Source: Stenopsyche tienmushanensis (lineage: Eukaryota; Arthropoda; Insecta; Trichoptera; Stenopsychidae). Taken from it: DNA of 64,000 nucleotides. The notes beneath the pieces are model-generated. The model saw only the letters and a list, made by a program, of their open reading frames with translations. It was not told where the DNA came from and searched no databases. Positions 12,922-25,273 of this stretch are shown here, piece after piece. A program made the translations under genes and the position numbers. The stretch spans positions 248,001 through 312,000 of the forward strand of contig WACJ01000055.1 in assembly GCA_008973525.1 (NCBI GenBank), in the 5' to 3' direction. Each line of letters starts with the position of its first letter. Within the stretch, counting starts at the first letter, position 1.

Positions 12922-15460
12922 GAAGAAACTGAAGGCTTACTTTATAGAACAGATATAGCAGATTAAAGGTGAATATAATTCTTGGTGATAAACGAATTGG
13001 AATCTTCAGTACATATATAGACACTTTACAAACTAGGATAATTCTGATTGATCAAGGCGTTTGTTTCAATGTAAAAGAAGTCATGAAAAAACAACAAAAT
13101 TCACAAAAAATATTCAACAAGGTGCCAAAAATTTATCTTTCAATATTTTTTTAATTATCCTAACATAAAAACTAGTTCATACTTTATAGATTAAAATTCC
13201 ATTTAAAATGTGTATTTCCGATAAGTTAAATGCTCGCAATCATGGCAACCGAAAAAGACCTTTTACGATGATGGTTTCTAAACTATCGTGTATTTCAGCA
13301 ATGGTTTTAATCTAAAAAAATTTAAAACGTGCTTAAAATATTAATTAATATGTGGTTAAATTTTTACAGTTGAATATTTATTCAATTCCTCAAAAAAAAT
13401 CCTAAAAAAGGGTCAAAAATGTGCCGTCACATGGGACGACTCCCTTAATCGTAGCATGATTTTCTCTAATAAGTGTGCTTGAAATTATTGAAATTTGATA
13501 TATTTGTATATTTTCCTATTTAATATAATCAAAAATCAAATCAATAATAATTCTAAATCTGATAATATGATGATGGTGATAACGAAGCTGATATAAACGA
13601 TCTAACGACCATTAATTGTTATAATCAACGAGATATGCAGATGTTAACTCATGAGTTGATCGGACAGAATACATCATTAAGCAATAAATTTAAATTAATA
13701 TTGCAGTAGAATATCTTATAATACATTTGTTCAAAAAAGATTTCGAGCTTACTAAGAAAATCATTCAAATTTGATCGACTAAGGATAGACGATTATAAAA
13801 TGGGGATTTTCCATTATTTTTTACATGTACTTAATACTAAAATAATTAAGTTGGTCATTTCTATTCTATAATACAAACTGGATAGAACTTTAACAAGTTT
13901 CCTTGTAAATTATCGTCGTTTTTTTACTCTTTTGCTTTGATAGTTTGGTATTTAGAACTGTCTTTATGGGCAATAAAGGGACACAAATTATAAGATTCCA
14001 AGCCTGTTTGGCCTTTATTTTGAGTTGAAGTAAGTTTGTATAAAAGTATTAATAAATTAGTCTTTAAAGTCTTAAGCTCTTTCAGATTTAATTAGTCATT
14101 AGTAATTAAACTTTACTCCTAGAAACATTCTTTAGGGAAATCAATGTAATCGATGCAAATATTTTATATCTTTTATATGGCCAATTTTAAAAAACTTATT
14201 TAAAAATTTGCGTTAAATTAAAGTAAATATTGAATATTGCAATTCAGTCAATTTCAAAATGTACATACTTAATGATTATTTATATTATTGGCTGAAATTA
14301 AGCTCACATCTAACAAAACTACATTAACATCCCTAATTTGGAATAGACGTCGGCTAACTTTCTCTATTATTTTACATTAAGATCTATACGTACTATGTGT
14401 TAAATCTGTCATTTGTTGAATTACAAAATCTTCGAACTATTCTTAAACAAGAACAACGTGTTGCTATTTGAATATTGAGAGTTACGTAAACACAATTTTG
14501 GTCTATTAAGAATAAAATGGTCCCCTCAGGGTGAGCTATCATGTTTCTTAATCCCATTAATTTAGTAACGAAGAAGTTGGCTTTCTATTTATAAATCTTA
14601 TAATTTATGCAATGAATAAAGTTGTGAAGTATTTTAAAAGATTTGAGTATATTGAAGTGTTGAATCGCTAACGAATGTAAATCTTCGTACTTCTTGGAGT
14701 ATCATCTTGGACAAAGTTGGCGACTTTCATTTTTCAATGGCGATAAGTCAGAGTGGAGCCAGTGAACCGACAAAGATGAGACCATCCCCGCATTAATATT
14801 CATTACCGGCAGATGACTCTATAAAGCCGGTTAATACCACCCTTTCGTGAGAACAATATCCAAACTCGGCCGGGGGTCGTTAACACTTCTAAATTAAAAG
14901 GCCCTTAAGTCCTGTCACTCCTTTATCCGACCGCAAAATCGAAGTAGTTAAGCCTCCGAAGATTCTCGTTTTTTCAAACTAGGACTCTAAATTAAATATT
15001 AAAGCACGGCGTCGTTAATGCTGACTTCCGAGCGAATAACGTTATCGCGACGAGCGTGTTCCCTTGAAATAAGATCTCTAAGATAAGTGGTGATGTGATG
15101 GCTTCTTTTAAATTTTCATTCTCCATTTGCTTATGGCGAGGTCTTCTCAGGACTACGTGCTCAGCTAAGGCTCTATTGCTGACACGGCACTTCTCTTTTG
15201 TGAATCCTCCTCTTTCAATCTGCAGTCGTTTGATGAAGGCAAGCCTTTCGCCACAAAGCTGGGTAAAACCTTTTGATAAAAGGCCAACACTTGACGTCTC
15301 GAGCCACTATACTCCAATGAAAATATTCATTTTTCTTTCTTTTCCGTAAGGTTTCATCCACCTCTTATACCTTAAAGATGTACAAACCTCAGATTTTAAA
15401 ATCGTCCAGGACGATATGCAATGTTCTTTCTGTACTGGAGCATAATTTGGGTACACTATA
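12922..15460. other. Gene-free DNA
   Basis: Apart from the possible TTAA terminus at 13433-13448, no gene or element is recognised. 14700-15350 is somewhat GC-richer. The open frame at 15095-15349 has no family resemblance and no homologous copy elsewhere in the window. Confidence 0.5.
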
Positions 15461-15965
15461 CACTCAAACCTCTTTTTGTGCGATTTCGAAGCTATTCGGT
15501 TTTTTTTTTCAAAACAATTTTTCTCATTTTTTTATTTCATAAAAAAAGTACTTTATTTTGGATAAAATAGAATATAAATCATCAACACAGAACAAAGATG
15601 ACATTGACACAGCGTATCCTATTTCTTCCGAAGAAGAGAGTGATATTGAGTGCAACGAAAATTATCATACAGCAATGATAGTTTGTAATTAAAATAATTA
15701 TTATTTCTCTAGTGGACATTTAAAATTTGAGATGCCAGTTGCCAGACATTCTTAAAATTTTACCAAAATTGTTATTTTTTAATTTCCTTATTATTTTCCT
15801 GGCCTTTTTTTGTGCGATTTTATATAGCTGTTTCAAAGTTATGCGGTTTTTAAAATTCATGGAACGCATCTTCAATTTTTCTATATAAGTCATAGCTTTT
15901 TTGTGCGATTTCTTTTGTGTGCGTTTCCGCGGAACGCATCTACCGCACAAAAAAAAGTTTAAGTG
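15461..15965. mobile_element. Tigger/pogo-type non-autonomous element A
   Basis: The element is about 505 bp, flanked by TA (15459-15460 and 15966-15967). The left end is CACTCAAACCTCTTTTTGTG and the right end, reverse-complemented, is CACTTAAACTTTTTTTTGTG, an imperfect inverted repeat of about 25 bp. TA target duplication and CAxT termini fit the Tigger/pogo group of Tc1/mariner-type elements. The interior (15830-15955) holds the blocks 'gttatgcggtttttaaaa', 'tggaacgcatc' and 'tttttgtgcgattt' seen also at 50465-51050, 59590-59700, 60245-60430 and 62811-62880, so these form one family. There is no transposase frame inside. Confidence 0.65.
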
Positions 15966-15979
15966 TATTTATAATACGT

Positions 15980-15994
15980 AAGAGAGAGAGAGAG
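15980..15994. repeat. (AG)n microsatellite
   Basis: A short AG dinucleotide run just beyond the right end of Tigger-type element A. Confidence 0.9.
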
Positions 15995-16441
15995 CGGCTA
16001 GATATAGAGGCTTTTAATTTATTTCAAATATAATGAAATATTTCAGATCTATTCTATAATATTAACATATTTGAGTGATTTTTTCGATTATCTTACTTTT
16101 CAAACTCATTTAAACTTAAAATTATAACAATACATGAGGTCTGCTTGACTAAAGGGCCCTGATTTAACTATAATATGGTCGCCAAGTTGTTCTTTACAAT
16201 GTGCTTAAATTTAATTACACGTCAGTCTCTTGCATCGTGTACGAGAGTAAATGGAGCAATTATTAATTTAAAACTATTAATAAACAAAACTAAACATACT
16301 TGATTGAAAGAAATGTCAATTAATAATTTGGAAGCTATAAGTGACCATAAAATTCAAGGAACTTCTGAGATCGTGGTATCTCATTTTGAATCAGACGTTA
16401 AAAATGGAAGCATAAATGTATAATTAAAATGTGTCAATATA

Positions 16442-16916
16442 CACTTGGATCTCGTATAACACGGTACTTTTATAGCACGGACGCGGACAGCTGTAGAAAA
16501 AAATCATCACAAAGAAATACGCCATGTAAGATCATGTATGTGTCCATTGCTAAAATTTTGAATTGAAATAAAACAAAAATAAGGAATTTTGCATATTACA
16601 GATAAAATCTGTAATATTACTATATATATATAAAAAAACACATAATTACATAAAAATGGAAACAATGTAAGATCCAGAATTTTGGCAGGATCATATACCA
16701 GTGGTAAATAAATTACTTGTACACGCCCAGAAATAATATTATATAAAAGATGGAAAAAAATTATTAAACAAACATCAGTGTAAGTGTAGTTTAATACAGA
16801 GTTTTTAAATATTAAATTATCCCAAAATATTGAAGAGTAGCATTGACGATAACCTTTTTTATGACCATCGAACCTCGTATAACGCGGATATAAGCATATT
16901 ATACGAGGGCCGAGTG
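16442..16916. mobile_element. Tigger/pogo-type non-autonomous element B
   Basis: About 475 bp between TA sites at 16440-16441 and 16917-16918. The left end is CACTTGGATCTCGTATAACA and the right end, reverse-complemented, is CACTCGGCCCTCGTATAATA. Together with the subterminal 'aacctcgtataacgcgg' at 16871 these are the 'CTCGTATAACxCGG' termini characteristic of Tigger elements. No transposase remains; the open frame at 16507-16932 on the minus strand is AT-rich and unlike any family. It lies 476 bp beyond element A but belongs to a different subfamily. Confidence 0.65.
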
Positions 16917-16918
16917 TA

Positions 16919-19900
16919 TATGTATAACTCACAAGTATAATTATTTTAATAATCTATTTTCGTGATGTTGATATCATCTTTGATACAATTATAGACATTA
17001 TAGGAATTACTTTAAATTTTATATAACTACAGCTTGAAATATGTCAGTACTGTATTAACAATATAAATGTTCAAGCAGGATCGCCAATATGAATGGAATT
17101 ACACTACGAGGTGAAATATGTACAATGTGGCTATAAGAATCTTACGAATGTGATTATGGCTGAAATTTGCAGACACAAATTCGTATATTGGTGTGCATGT
17201 CCATTAATTATATCAACTAATTATTTAGATTTTAAAGTTATTAATGTTTGATTTCATAGGTGTAATAGCAACTACGAGTAGTTGAAGTTTCAATTTTGAA
17301 TCCGTTTTTATTCATGACTAGTAACCCCAATATTAAATAAATAAATATGATTTCATACATATATATAATATTAATGAAAACACAATACTATTTTTGAAGT
17401 CAAATATCAGTTTTGCAAGTTCATAGTAACACAAAATAAACATTGGAATATCCCCCAGGCATTTGAATTAAATATGTTCCTTTTTATGCGTTGGACCTTT
17501 ACAATGTCAAAAAAACCTGGAAGGGCCTTTAAACTATAATGATATTCCGGAAAACCCGTAACTTATCTCTCTCAAAGATAGTTTTTCCCTCGAGATTTTA
17601 TTCGGATATCTCGATATACGTAGCCTCTGTTAACCATTATTTACCTTTTAGGAACGGTAAACAGATGGTCAGTAGAAATAGGGATGTAAATAAAACTTGG
17701 AAACTTTCCTCCTCTAGCATCTATAAATTCCATGAAGATCATAATAATCACTCCGTAGCAATGAATGGCATGGATATCATATATTTAATGACAAATAAAT
17801 TTGATTTCATCGACGGCCGTTAGAAGATTAGAGCAGATCTTGGCAAGTTTGCTCAGTAATTTTAGCTCGGGGCCGATGTTAGGGTCAGATTAAACACGGC
17901 ATTTTCGGATTGAGAGAAGCAAAAACAAGGGGATATTGGATGATGATTTGTGTTTATTTTCCATACGATCCCTTTCTCTGTTCCTCACCTCACCATGCTC
18001 GACCATAAAAAAGGTCTTTTGTTAGTATATCAAATATTTAATGAGCTCAACGCTAATAAAATTTCTTTGTTTCTGAAAACAATGGCTGCTGGCCTAAAAA
18101 GGGAGCAGAATAAAAATCTGGATTCATTCGCGGAACTTGAAAAGGTATTACTTATTTTCCTGCTTTTCGTTCCTCATTGCAAGTAATTATGACTTTCCAT
18201 TTTATCCTAATATTTTTATACATACCATAAATATTAAAAATCTGCTTTATTAATATTTCTCATTCATATACGTTTATTTGTTTGATTACTGCAAGAATGC
18301 TTTAAAATGTTCATTCTAATGAAAATAAATAACCCTTTTATGAATGATCGAATTTAAAAAAGTGCAGGCAATTTCTGCAAACTCTATAAAAGAAATTTTT
18401 CTATAATATCGAAAATCTTTTCTTTAACAAACAAATCAGGACTGTGATTTTGTAACATGATGGTTACCCAAATCAAATTGATTTTAGCTATGATATAATC
18501 AACAAGTGATGTACGATATTATACTTTAATAATTTTAGATCTTCAAAAATATTTTAAAACCATGGTAAAATTTATGTAATTTATATATATATACGACGCC
18601 GTCTTTGGGTGAACTTTTGTTGTCATAACTTTTTTTTTTATATTGGCTCATGTTAGCTTTTTAATTTGACCCTTCTGGGTTAAGACACCCGGGCTTAACC
18701 ACTTTTAGGTTCCAAATATTGCAAACCAAATTTCAAGCAAACTGGCATTAAGCAATAATATATATATCGTAAAACCAACGATAAATACTTTTAAAATGGA
18801 AATGGAATTTGCTTTATATTGAATTTAAAAAAATTTTTTTTTTACATATTGTTGATAAACACGCTTTTATCTTGCATTTTGTTCGACACTGTCCACGAAT
18901 TAAATTTACTTTGGCAAATAGCAATACCATAGTTGAAGAAGTCGGTCAATTAGGGCACATTGTCTGAGTTATAAATAAGAACCCAATGCCAAAGTGCTGG
19001 AGATGCTTGAATTTTGATTAAATGGTTAATGCATTTGGTTTGGTGAATAAATTAGCCGCGAAAAGGATAAGCGAAGCCACAATTGCTCCAAAGAGCGGCA
19101 ATGGTAAACTATGCAATAGCAGCGATGAAATGAATACTTGAAGCAGTCGAGAGCCAAGCAGAAGAGAGAAAAGGAGAAATGGTATATTTCTCAGATGGGG
19201 GGGGAGCCTCTTTGTTGTTATCGCGCTAATAAAATAATAATGTGTCGGTAACAAGGCGGTTTCTGAACCTCCATTTCCCGTCTGAGAAACCGCTGACGAA
19301 TGAATTCACTGGAATATTCAATTTACACTTGGCACAGTTATTCCTCGCGAGCCCACCCTAGCCCTTCCCGCCTCATCAGCTCGCCCCATCGCTCCTCAAG
19401 GGGTGAGTTCTCGCAGCGAATTTACGGCCCTGAATATAGCGCGCCCTTACTTACGCGCTCAACTATGCGTATTACCAAATGCCTTGCAAATGTTACGATG
19501 TCTTCAAACGGGCCTGCAAGAAAAAATTAGACTATATAAGAGATGTTTAACATCCCTTCATGAGGAACATTAAAAATTTAAAGTGTGATATTAGGCTGCG
19601 CGATTCAGTCTAATGTAGGAAATGCTTTAAATGGCGACAAAACATGTTTCGCATTTAAAAAAAGTGCTGATTTTTTAAATGTGAGCATGTTTTGCAGCAC
19701 AATGCAATTTTTGATAATGGATCCCTGTATTATATATATTATATATATCAATTGTGAAAAAAATGGATATAAAGACTTCAAAATTCATCCTGAATTTGAT
19801 AATTTTAAGAGACAGTTTCTAAAATCTAAGAAACTCAATAAAAAAAATATTTCGAGATAAATTACATTGGTGATTTAAATATCAGATGTTTTGACGCTGA

Positions 19901-20035
19901 TAAAATTAAAATGAAAATAGGCAAAAACTATTTTTAATACTAATTTTTTAAAGCCAGTAATAGAAATATATGATAATCATCAACTGTTTACTCTAGTAAT
20001 TAACTGATCTTAACTACATTTTTTGATAATTGATT
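16919..20035. other. Gene-free DNA
   Basis: No gene recognised. A GC-rich patch at 19260-19540 holds a splice-donor-like GGGGTGAGTT at about 19400, but its frames show no family resemblance. At 18679 a 7-bp stem (GGTTAAG/CTTAACC) flanks a 9-base loop. Confidence 0.5.
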
Positions 20036-20521
20036 CCGAGGCATATTCAGAAAATAAGTGTATTAATTTCACCTATGTGTGCCTTCCGTGAAGGTAAAAA
20101 GATGATAATCTAAAGGCGCCAAGTCAGAGGAATATGTAGAGAAAGGGGGCTCAAAACATCCCAACCAAATGAGCCCAAGAGCGCCTTGGTCACTAAGGCT
20201 GTGTGAGGATGGGTGTTGTTGTGCAACTTCCTTTCCAATTGTTTTGAATGTCCCTTTTAAGTTTTTTAAGCAAGAATTCGACCAAAATTGTGCCATTTTG
20301 GTCCCAAAACTTTGGATTTTGGATTTTAAATTTTTTAAAGCGAATCACAGCACGTAGCAGGATTTCTTACCGACATCTTTCACGCAACTAGACAATACTA
20401 CCGTATTTATGCTTTCTTTATCAGAAGATCCCCTTCTACTACACGGTGTTGCCAGCCCTCAAAAAAAAAACCACAGCCCGTTATGGTCATAGTACACTTA
20501 CTTTCTGAACATGCCTCATAC
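20036..20521. mobile_element. Internally deleted mariner, copy 1
   Basis: An element of about 485 bp with inverted ends. The left end reads CGAGGCATATTCAGAAAATA and the right end, reverse-complemented, TGAGGCATGTTCAGAAAGTA. A second copy with the same termini is at 41998-42602. The interior carries the 3' half of a mariner transposase on the minus strand. The N-terminal DNA-binding half is missing, so this is a deletion derivative. Confidence 0.75.
20069..20330 (-). pseudogene. mariner transposase C-terminal relic (in copy 1)
   Basis: The minus strand reads TILVEF, LKKLKRDIQNN, then GALGLIWLGCFEPP, then a segment matching the mariner signature PPYSPDLAPSDYHLF (here STYSSDLAPLDYHLF). The last is the region of the third catalytic residue in DD34D transposases. 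The first two catalytic residues are not recognisable and the LLHDNARPH block is reduced to a degenerate H-N-x-H-P form in another frame. The homologous piece at 42090-42480 preserves LLHDNARP better. Non-functional. Confidence 0.7.
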
Positions 20522-21204
20522 TACGCAAGTATTCTTTTATTTCAACATGTATGTATAGATAAAAATGAATTAATTTACAAATCAAATATATTAAGCATCT
20601 TAAAATTTATTTAAAACTGAAGATATTTGTGAAAGTCAGCTTTTCCACTCTAATATATTTCATTTTAATAAATCTATTACATATTTTTTTAACATTCACT
20701 TAGAAATATCGATGTTATTTCATACATTTAAATTTATCCTTCATTATTCATGAGCGTTCTTGATTTGATTATGTTGGATTTTCATTGCCTTCCACACAAA
20801 CTTATGTCAATATAAAATTATTTGAATAATGAACTATTACGAGAATCTATGAGTGAATGGCAAAATAATATTTTTCTAAGTATTTTAATTATTATTGCAA
20901 GTTAGTTGCTAATAGGTGGTCTTTCTCCACTTTATTATATTAATATTTGCATTTTTAAATTCAGGAAAGCAACTTAAACTTAGATCAAGACAAACAATTG
21001 GAATGCCATCGAAAAAAATATCGAAACATATTTGATCGGATTTTGTGTGCTTTCATAATGTTATGTCATCATAATAATATAGGCACACGCAGTCAATTAT
21101 GTGATTAGGGTGTCTTCATTTTCCATTAATGGGAATAGGTCACATTAATATATTTTTCATTGAACATACACCACATCATGTGCTCGTTACTGAAGATATA
21201 ATAA

Positions 21205-21302
21205 TTAACGAGTTATATTTCTGAATATTAATCCTGTGGGTCGTTTTGGTGAACGTATCATAAAGCGCTTTCTTGAACATTTTCCTATTGGGAGTATGTG
21301 GT
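21205..21302 (-). repeat. Fragment of the repeat seen at 9180-9240 (RTE-related)
   Basis: TGAACGTATCATAAAGCGCT and the following GGGAGTATGTGG align with TGAACGTATCAAATGAAGCT and GGGAGTGTGGG at 9190-9240. The 9.2-kb copy continues into an RTE LINE tail, so this is probably another minus-strand relic of that element. Confidence 0.4.
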
Positions 21303-22267
21303 ATTTAGAGATTGGCAAAAGTTCCTTGGAATAGGTAAACTAAATTTCAAGAAGAATAATTCCATTGACTTCTTGGGAGAAAATTCAAAACTATCAATGC
21401 ATTAATAGCTATTTAAGATAGTATGGAGCTATCGTCTTCAATTATAGGATTGCATCAATGTGACCAATATAAAAATATTTCTAATATTTCGAAACAAAGC
21501 ATTGGGAAATATATACATTGCTTTATTGTACGCTCGCTTCAGTGATATCCACAGACCTTAAAATAGAAAATTAGACAGGGACCTTAAAATAGAAATTGTT
21601 GAGGAAGAAATAAGAAGAATTGTGAAACAAAACCTAGGATCAGATTTTGAAAATATTCTAGTAACAAGGTTAGAATAATGTAATAATGTAAGAAGGCTGA
21701 AAAAACGACAATACTTAACTGAAAGTTACTGAGTGAAAAAAAACTATAAATTTTAAATCATAATAAAGGTTTTTCATTTTAGAATAGTAGACAGGTTATG
21801 TTATGAGAAAACTGGTTTAAATGGTGTTGGTCGTCGTATAAATATGTTAAATACTAAATAAAGCTTATTGAATTTCAAATTTTGTTTTTAAGGGTATTAG
21901 TATATTTTTTCGTATTTTGTCATCAATTTCATAAATATTCAGAGAGAAAATTCATCCCTTATCTCACTCTCACATTTATTTTCATTAATTAAACTCAACG
22001 AAAGCTTCCTCACCCTAGCAAAACAATACCGATGGCGATATCGTGGCCCTATCCGAGCGGAAAGGAGAAGTTGCGATTCGTAGCCTGCTTGTCAAAAACA
22101 TTAATTTTTCATGAAAGCATTGTGAAAGCCTCTAAAGAATATTTTGGATGCATAAAAATGTGCTTCTAACATAATTATTTTTTTAAAGCTCCCCTAAATA
22201 AAAAGTTCGCCACAATGAAACTATACGCACATTCATTTATATAGCTCGCATTTTCAGATTTTATGCT

Positions 22268-22501
22268 TTAAAATAAATCTTTAAGTTGTAACCATCTCTG
22301 ATAATTCTTGATGCGCTGTCTTTTCTGGTCGACATAGGTAATTTGTTGTGAAGCACATATAGGTGTGATCAGGTCAAATGCTTTTGGATCGTCTCGAGTG
22401 CTGTTAATGGCTTCTCCACTGTCCATGCTTCCTAAGCTAATTATTGTAGAATCGATTTCCATGCAAGTAATAGAACTTGTGGTCACATTTCGTCGATGCA
22501 C
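22268..22501 (-). other. Unassigned open frame, possible exon
   Basis: This is a 77-codon frame with balanced amino-acid composition, unlike the AT-driven frames around it. It has an acidic/serine-rich first half and a basic end (DQKRQRIKNYQRW). I do not recognise a family and see no clear splice acceptor upstream. It may be chance or a single decayed exon. Confidence 0.15.
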
Positions 22502-24529
22502 GTGTATGTTAATTAATTTTGAATTGCGTATTTGGATGTAATTAAAACAGGAAATTAATGTCTAGACGCATAGAAAATGAAAATGAGACGTAATTTCGTC
22601 GAAATTACACAGGACGATCTACGACAAACCTATGTTGAATTTTTCAAGTTAATTTTAAAAAGTAATGAAATTAAAATATATTTAATTAAAACCCCTTCTA
22701 TAATGATCAAAATTCGCTAAAAAGTTTAATATATTCCCATTTGTATTAATATTATATAACCGATTTATAGTCTTAAACTAGATTTAATCTGATTATTTAG
22801 ATCGAAATATGTATATAAATGACTGGTGTAAAGGCGAATAATATTTAATTTAAAAATAATGATTTATAAATAAGATTCCTATTCAATATTTAGTATTCAA
22901 TTTAGTACTTAGGTACTTTTATCTTATCAATCAATATAACATGTTATAAACCTAGAATAACCAGCATTCGAAATTTGGTAGTTTTATATGTATTTTTTGA
23001 ATAAGATATTATTAAGACGCTTAAAAAAGTAAGCCCTATTTTATTATAGTAATTGATTGGTAAACATTTATTTCCAAATCGTTTTATATCACCCTACATA
23101 TGAAAACGGATATTTCAATAAAAAGCTTTACGAAGTTTACGCATCTGCTGTTAGGGAGCAAGTGATGCATTTCCAGGCCATATCCGGACGGATATTGCAA
23201 ATTTCGATATAAACGGACATTGCAGAAGACTGCTAACATAGAACTATACTATGTCGACGATCTTGTTAAAATCTAATCAAAAATTGCTATTTCCCTTCGA
23301 CTTTTATGAATATAATTTTTTCTATTCAAAATGTGATTCAATACGCTTTCAACGAAATTCCGAGTAGATTTTCATGCGTATGCAGGTCGATATGAAAAGT
23401 AGAAGCAGCAAGCGAGAGAATTTGTCATTCATGTTTACATAGTATCTCAAATAAACTTTTCCATCCACTCGAAAAGCTTGAAAGACGCCTACCTTAACGT
23501 CTAGTAATTTGTTATCTCTATCAAGAGTGAAAAGTTGGCAACTAAAGAAGTCCAGGAGGTAATCCTTCAAGAGAGTTATTAGGCCTGCTTAAATTCAATC
23601 AGTCTGCGAGCTTTCGGCTGTCCTGCCTCAGATATTTACATTCAAAATATTGATCCCAAACAAAAGGTGTAAAACGTCCCGAAGTGAACTTAATTATACG
23701 ATTTATACGAGCAAGTTTGCGATATTACATTTCCAATCTTGACTGCTTATTAAATTACGCAGGGAGGCAGGTACCCCGTTGCGTTAAACACCTTTACGTA
23801 ACGGATCCACCCCTACTTACACCAATGGCAAAATGATAATAATCCCGGTCGTGGGTAACAAGACCCTCAACAATTTGTTGGAGGTCGTGGAGGAGGCGAA
23901 AGGCAGCCATATGTATTCAGAAGTTCCGTCCACGACGATATGTTTCGTTTAACGAAGGCAGCCAACAAATAAACAAGGTAAGGCGTGACGAAGCGCTAAC
24001 CGAATTAACGGCGCTATGTAACGGCGCGCGTAACGGAATAACGGCGTTACGCTGTGGCTTTCAGGATTGCTTAATAAATAGTTGGCCCGGGCGACCGTAG
24101 GCGTTGCTCCGGCTCTGTGAGGCGCCCTCGTCTCTGCCAGAGAGACGTTACAGTAATGACTATCCTAAAGTATAGCATGATACAACCATTTCCTCGTGTA
24201 TTTTATATATAATATATAAACCGGGATTTACTACGTTATCACTTATGAAATCGTAAAAAAACGAATTAAAAGCCAAAATAATAAGCAAACAAACATACAT
24301 TTATTCGTAAATATCATTCAGCATATTTCTACTTAATTAGATCGTTGATCGATCAGAGGAGCTAGTTTATTTGGATGGAATTTCAAATAATGGAAACAAT
24401 GCTTATGTTGTTACAATTAATATATTCCACATAATTGACTCATAATATCGACTTTCCTGACGATTTGCCATATTTATATATCGAATTTGATCCTCAAAAA
24501 ACAGAGTTGCCAATTTAGAACGATATACA

Positions 24530-25033
24530 GGGTGCGTTCCGATAGTAATGCAATTGAATTTCCCGCGCCGCTCCTATTGGTCGGAGTGGAATCGGACTAC
24601 TTGGAGTAGGTGGTTAGGATATTTAGCTTTGCCGCGAAACCGGTATCAGTGCTCCCCAAACTGTGGAAGTAGCAGGACATAAGTTATTGTGAACCTCTGC
24701 GCACCGACCGTGTCACGGAAAAAATAGAATCGACGATCGAACAACGTTTCAAGTGAACTTTTGCAACGTGTTGAAATTGAACCTGATTATTTGGATAACG
24801 TCATGACTGGTGATGAAACCTGGGTTTTAGAATACGACCCAGAAACAAAACGCCAAAGCTCTGAGTGGCACACCGACCAGTCCCCAAAGCCCAAAAAGGC
24901 AAAAATGAGCAAAACAATGCTCATTGTCTTTTTCGACAGCAAAGGAGTGGCCCATAAGGAGTTTCTTCCTCAAGGACAGACAGTTAACGCTGTCTACTAC
25001 GTGGATGTGCTGGAAAGACTCCAAAAAAGGGTC
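24530..25033 (+). mobile_element. mariner element, 5' end plus internally deleted body
   Basis: It begins at a TA followed by CAGGGTGCGTTCCGATAGTA, a mariner-style terminus, and continues through about 200 bp of 5' untranslated sequence. The transposase start appears as GAACAACGTTTC near 24738. It jumps almost directly to the middle of the protein, so roughly the first half, including the helix-turn-helix DNA-binding domain, is deleted. The 3' end is absent: at about 25034 the sequence becomes an R1-type LINE. Confidence 0.8.
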
Positions 25034-25273
25034 TCCGAAAAACTGCTAAGAACGCAAAGAATAAGCGCAATTAGAATAATATCAGCCTATAGAACGATCT
25101 CATTAGACGCAGTACAAGTTCTAGCAGGCACACTTCCTATGGATATCCTCGCCATGGAAAGGAAGCGCAGTTATAAGAAAAACACAAGAAAGGAAGAAGC
25201 CCAACAATGGCAGAAACGCTGGGACACCGGAACCAAGGGAAAGTGGATATATCAAATATGCATACAAAAATGA
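24752..25273 (+). pseudogene. In-frame fusion: mariner transposase middle + R1-type LINE ORF2 end
   Basis: One frame is open from 24752 to a stop at 25271-25273; the first ATG in it is at 24803. Residues 1-91 (counted from 24761) are mariner: ELLQRVEIEPD just upstream, TGDETWVLEYDPETKRQSSEW with the first catalytic Asp, KPKKAKMSKTMLIVFFDSKG, HKEFLPQGQTVNAVYY and VLERLQKRV. From residue about 92 the frame reads as an R1-clade LINE C-terminus: KLLRTQRISAIRIISAYRTIS, VLAGTLPMDILAMERK and WQKRWDTGTKGKWIYQI. The mariner part keeps only one of three catalytic acidic residues and the LINE part has no reverse-transcriptase core, so neither activity is expected. The open reading across the junction may be chance; I see no promoter evidence. 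Confidence 0.8.

Larger units (their letters stand above)
20522..24529. other. Mostly gene-free AT-rich DNA
   Basis: Apart from the repeat at 21205-21302 and an unassigned open frame at 22268-22501, no feature is recognised. A GC-rich patch at 23750-24170 contains several AACGGCG-type repeats and a run of CpG. I see no gene in it. Confidence 0.5.

Noticed and set aside
16507..16932. 141-codon minus-strand frame
   Set aside because: It spans most of a Tigger-type non-autonomous element, has AT-driven Tyr/Ile/Phe composition and crosses the terminal repeat.
19018..19530. Leu-rich minus-strand frame and adjoining plus-strand frame
   Set aside because: Composition follows the local GC-rich patch; no signal peptide plus domain arrangement or family match.
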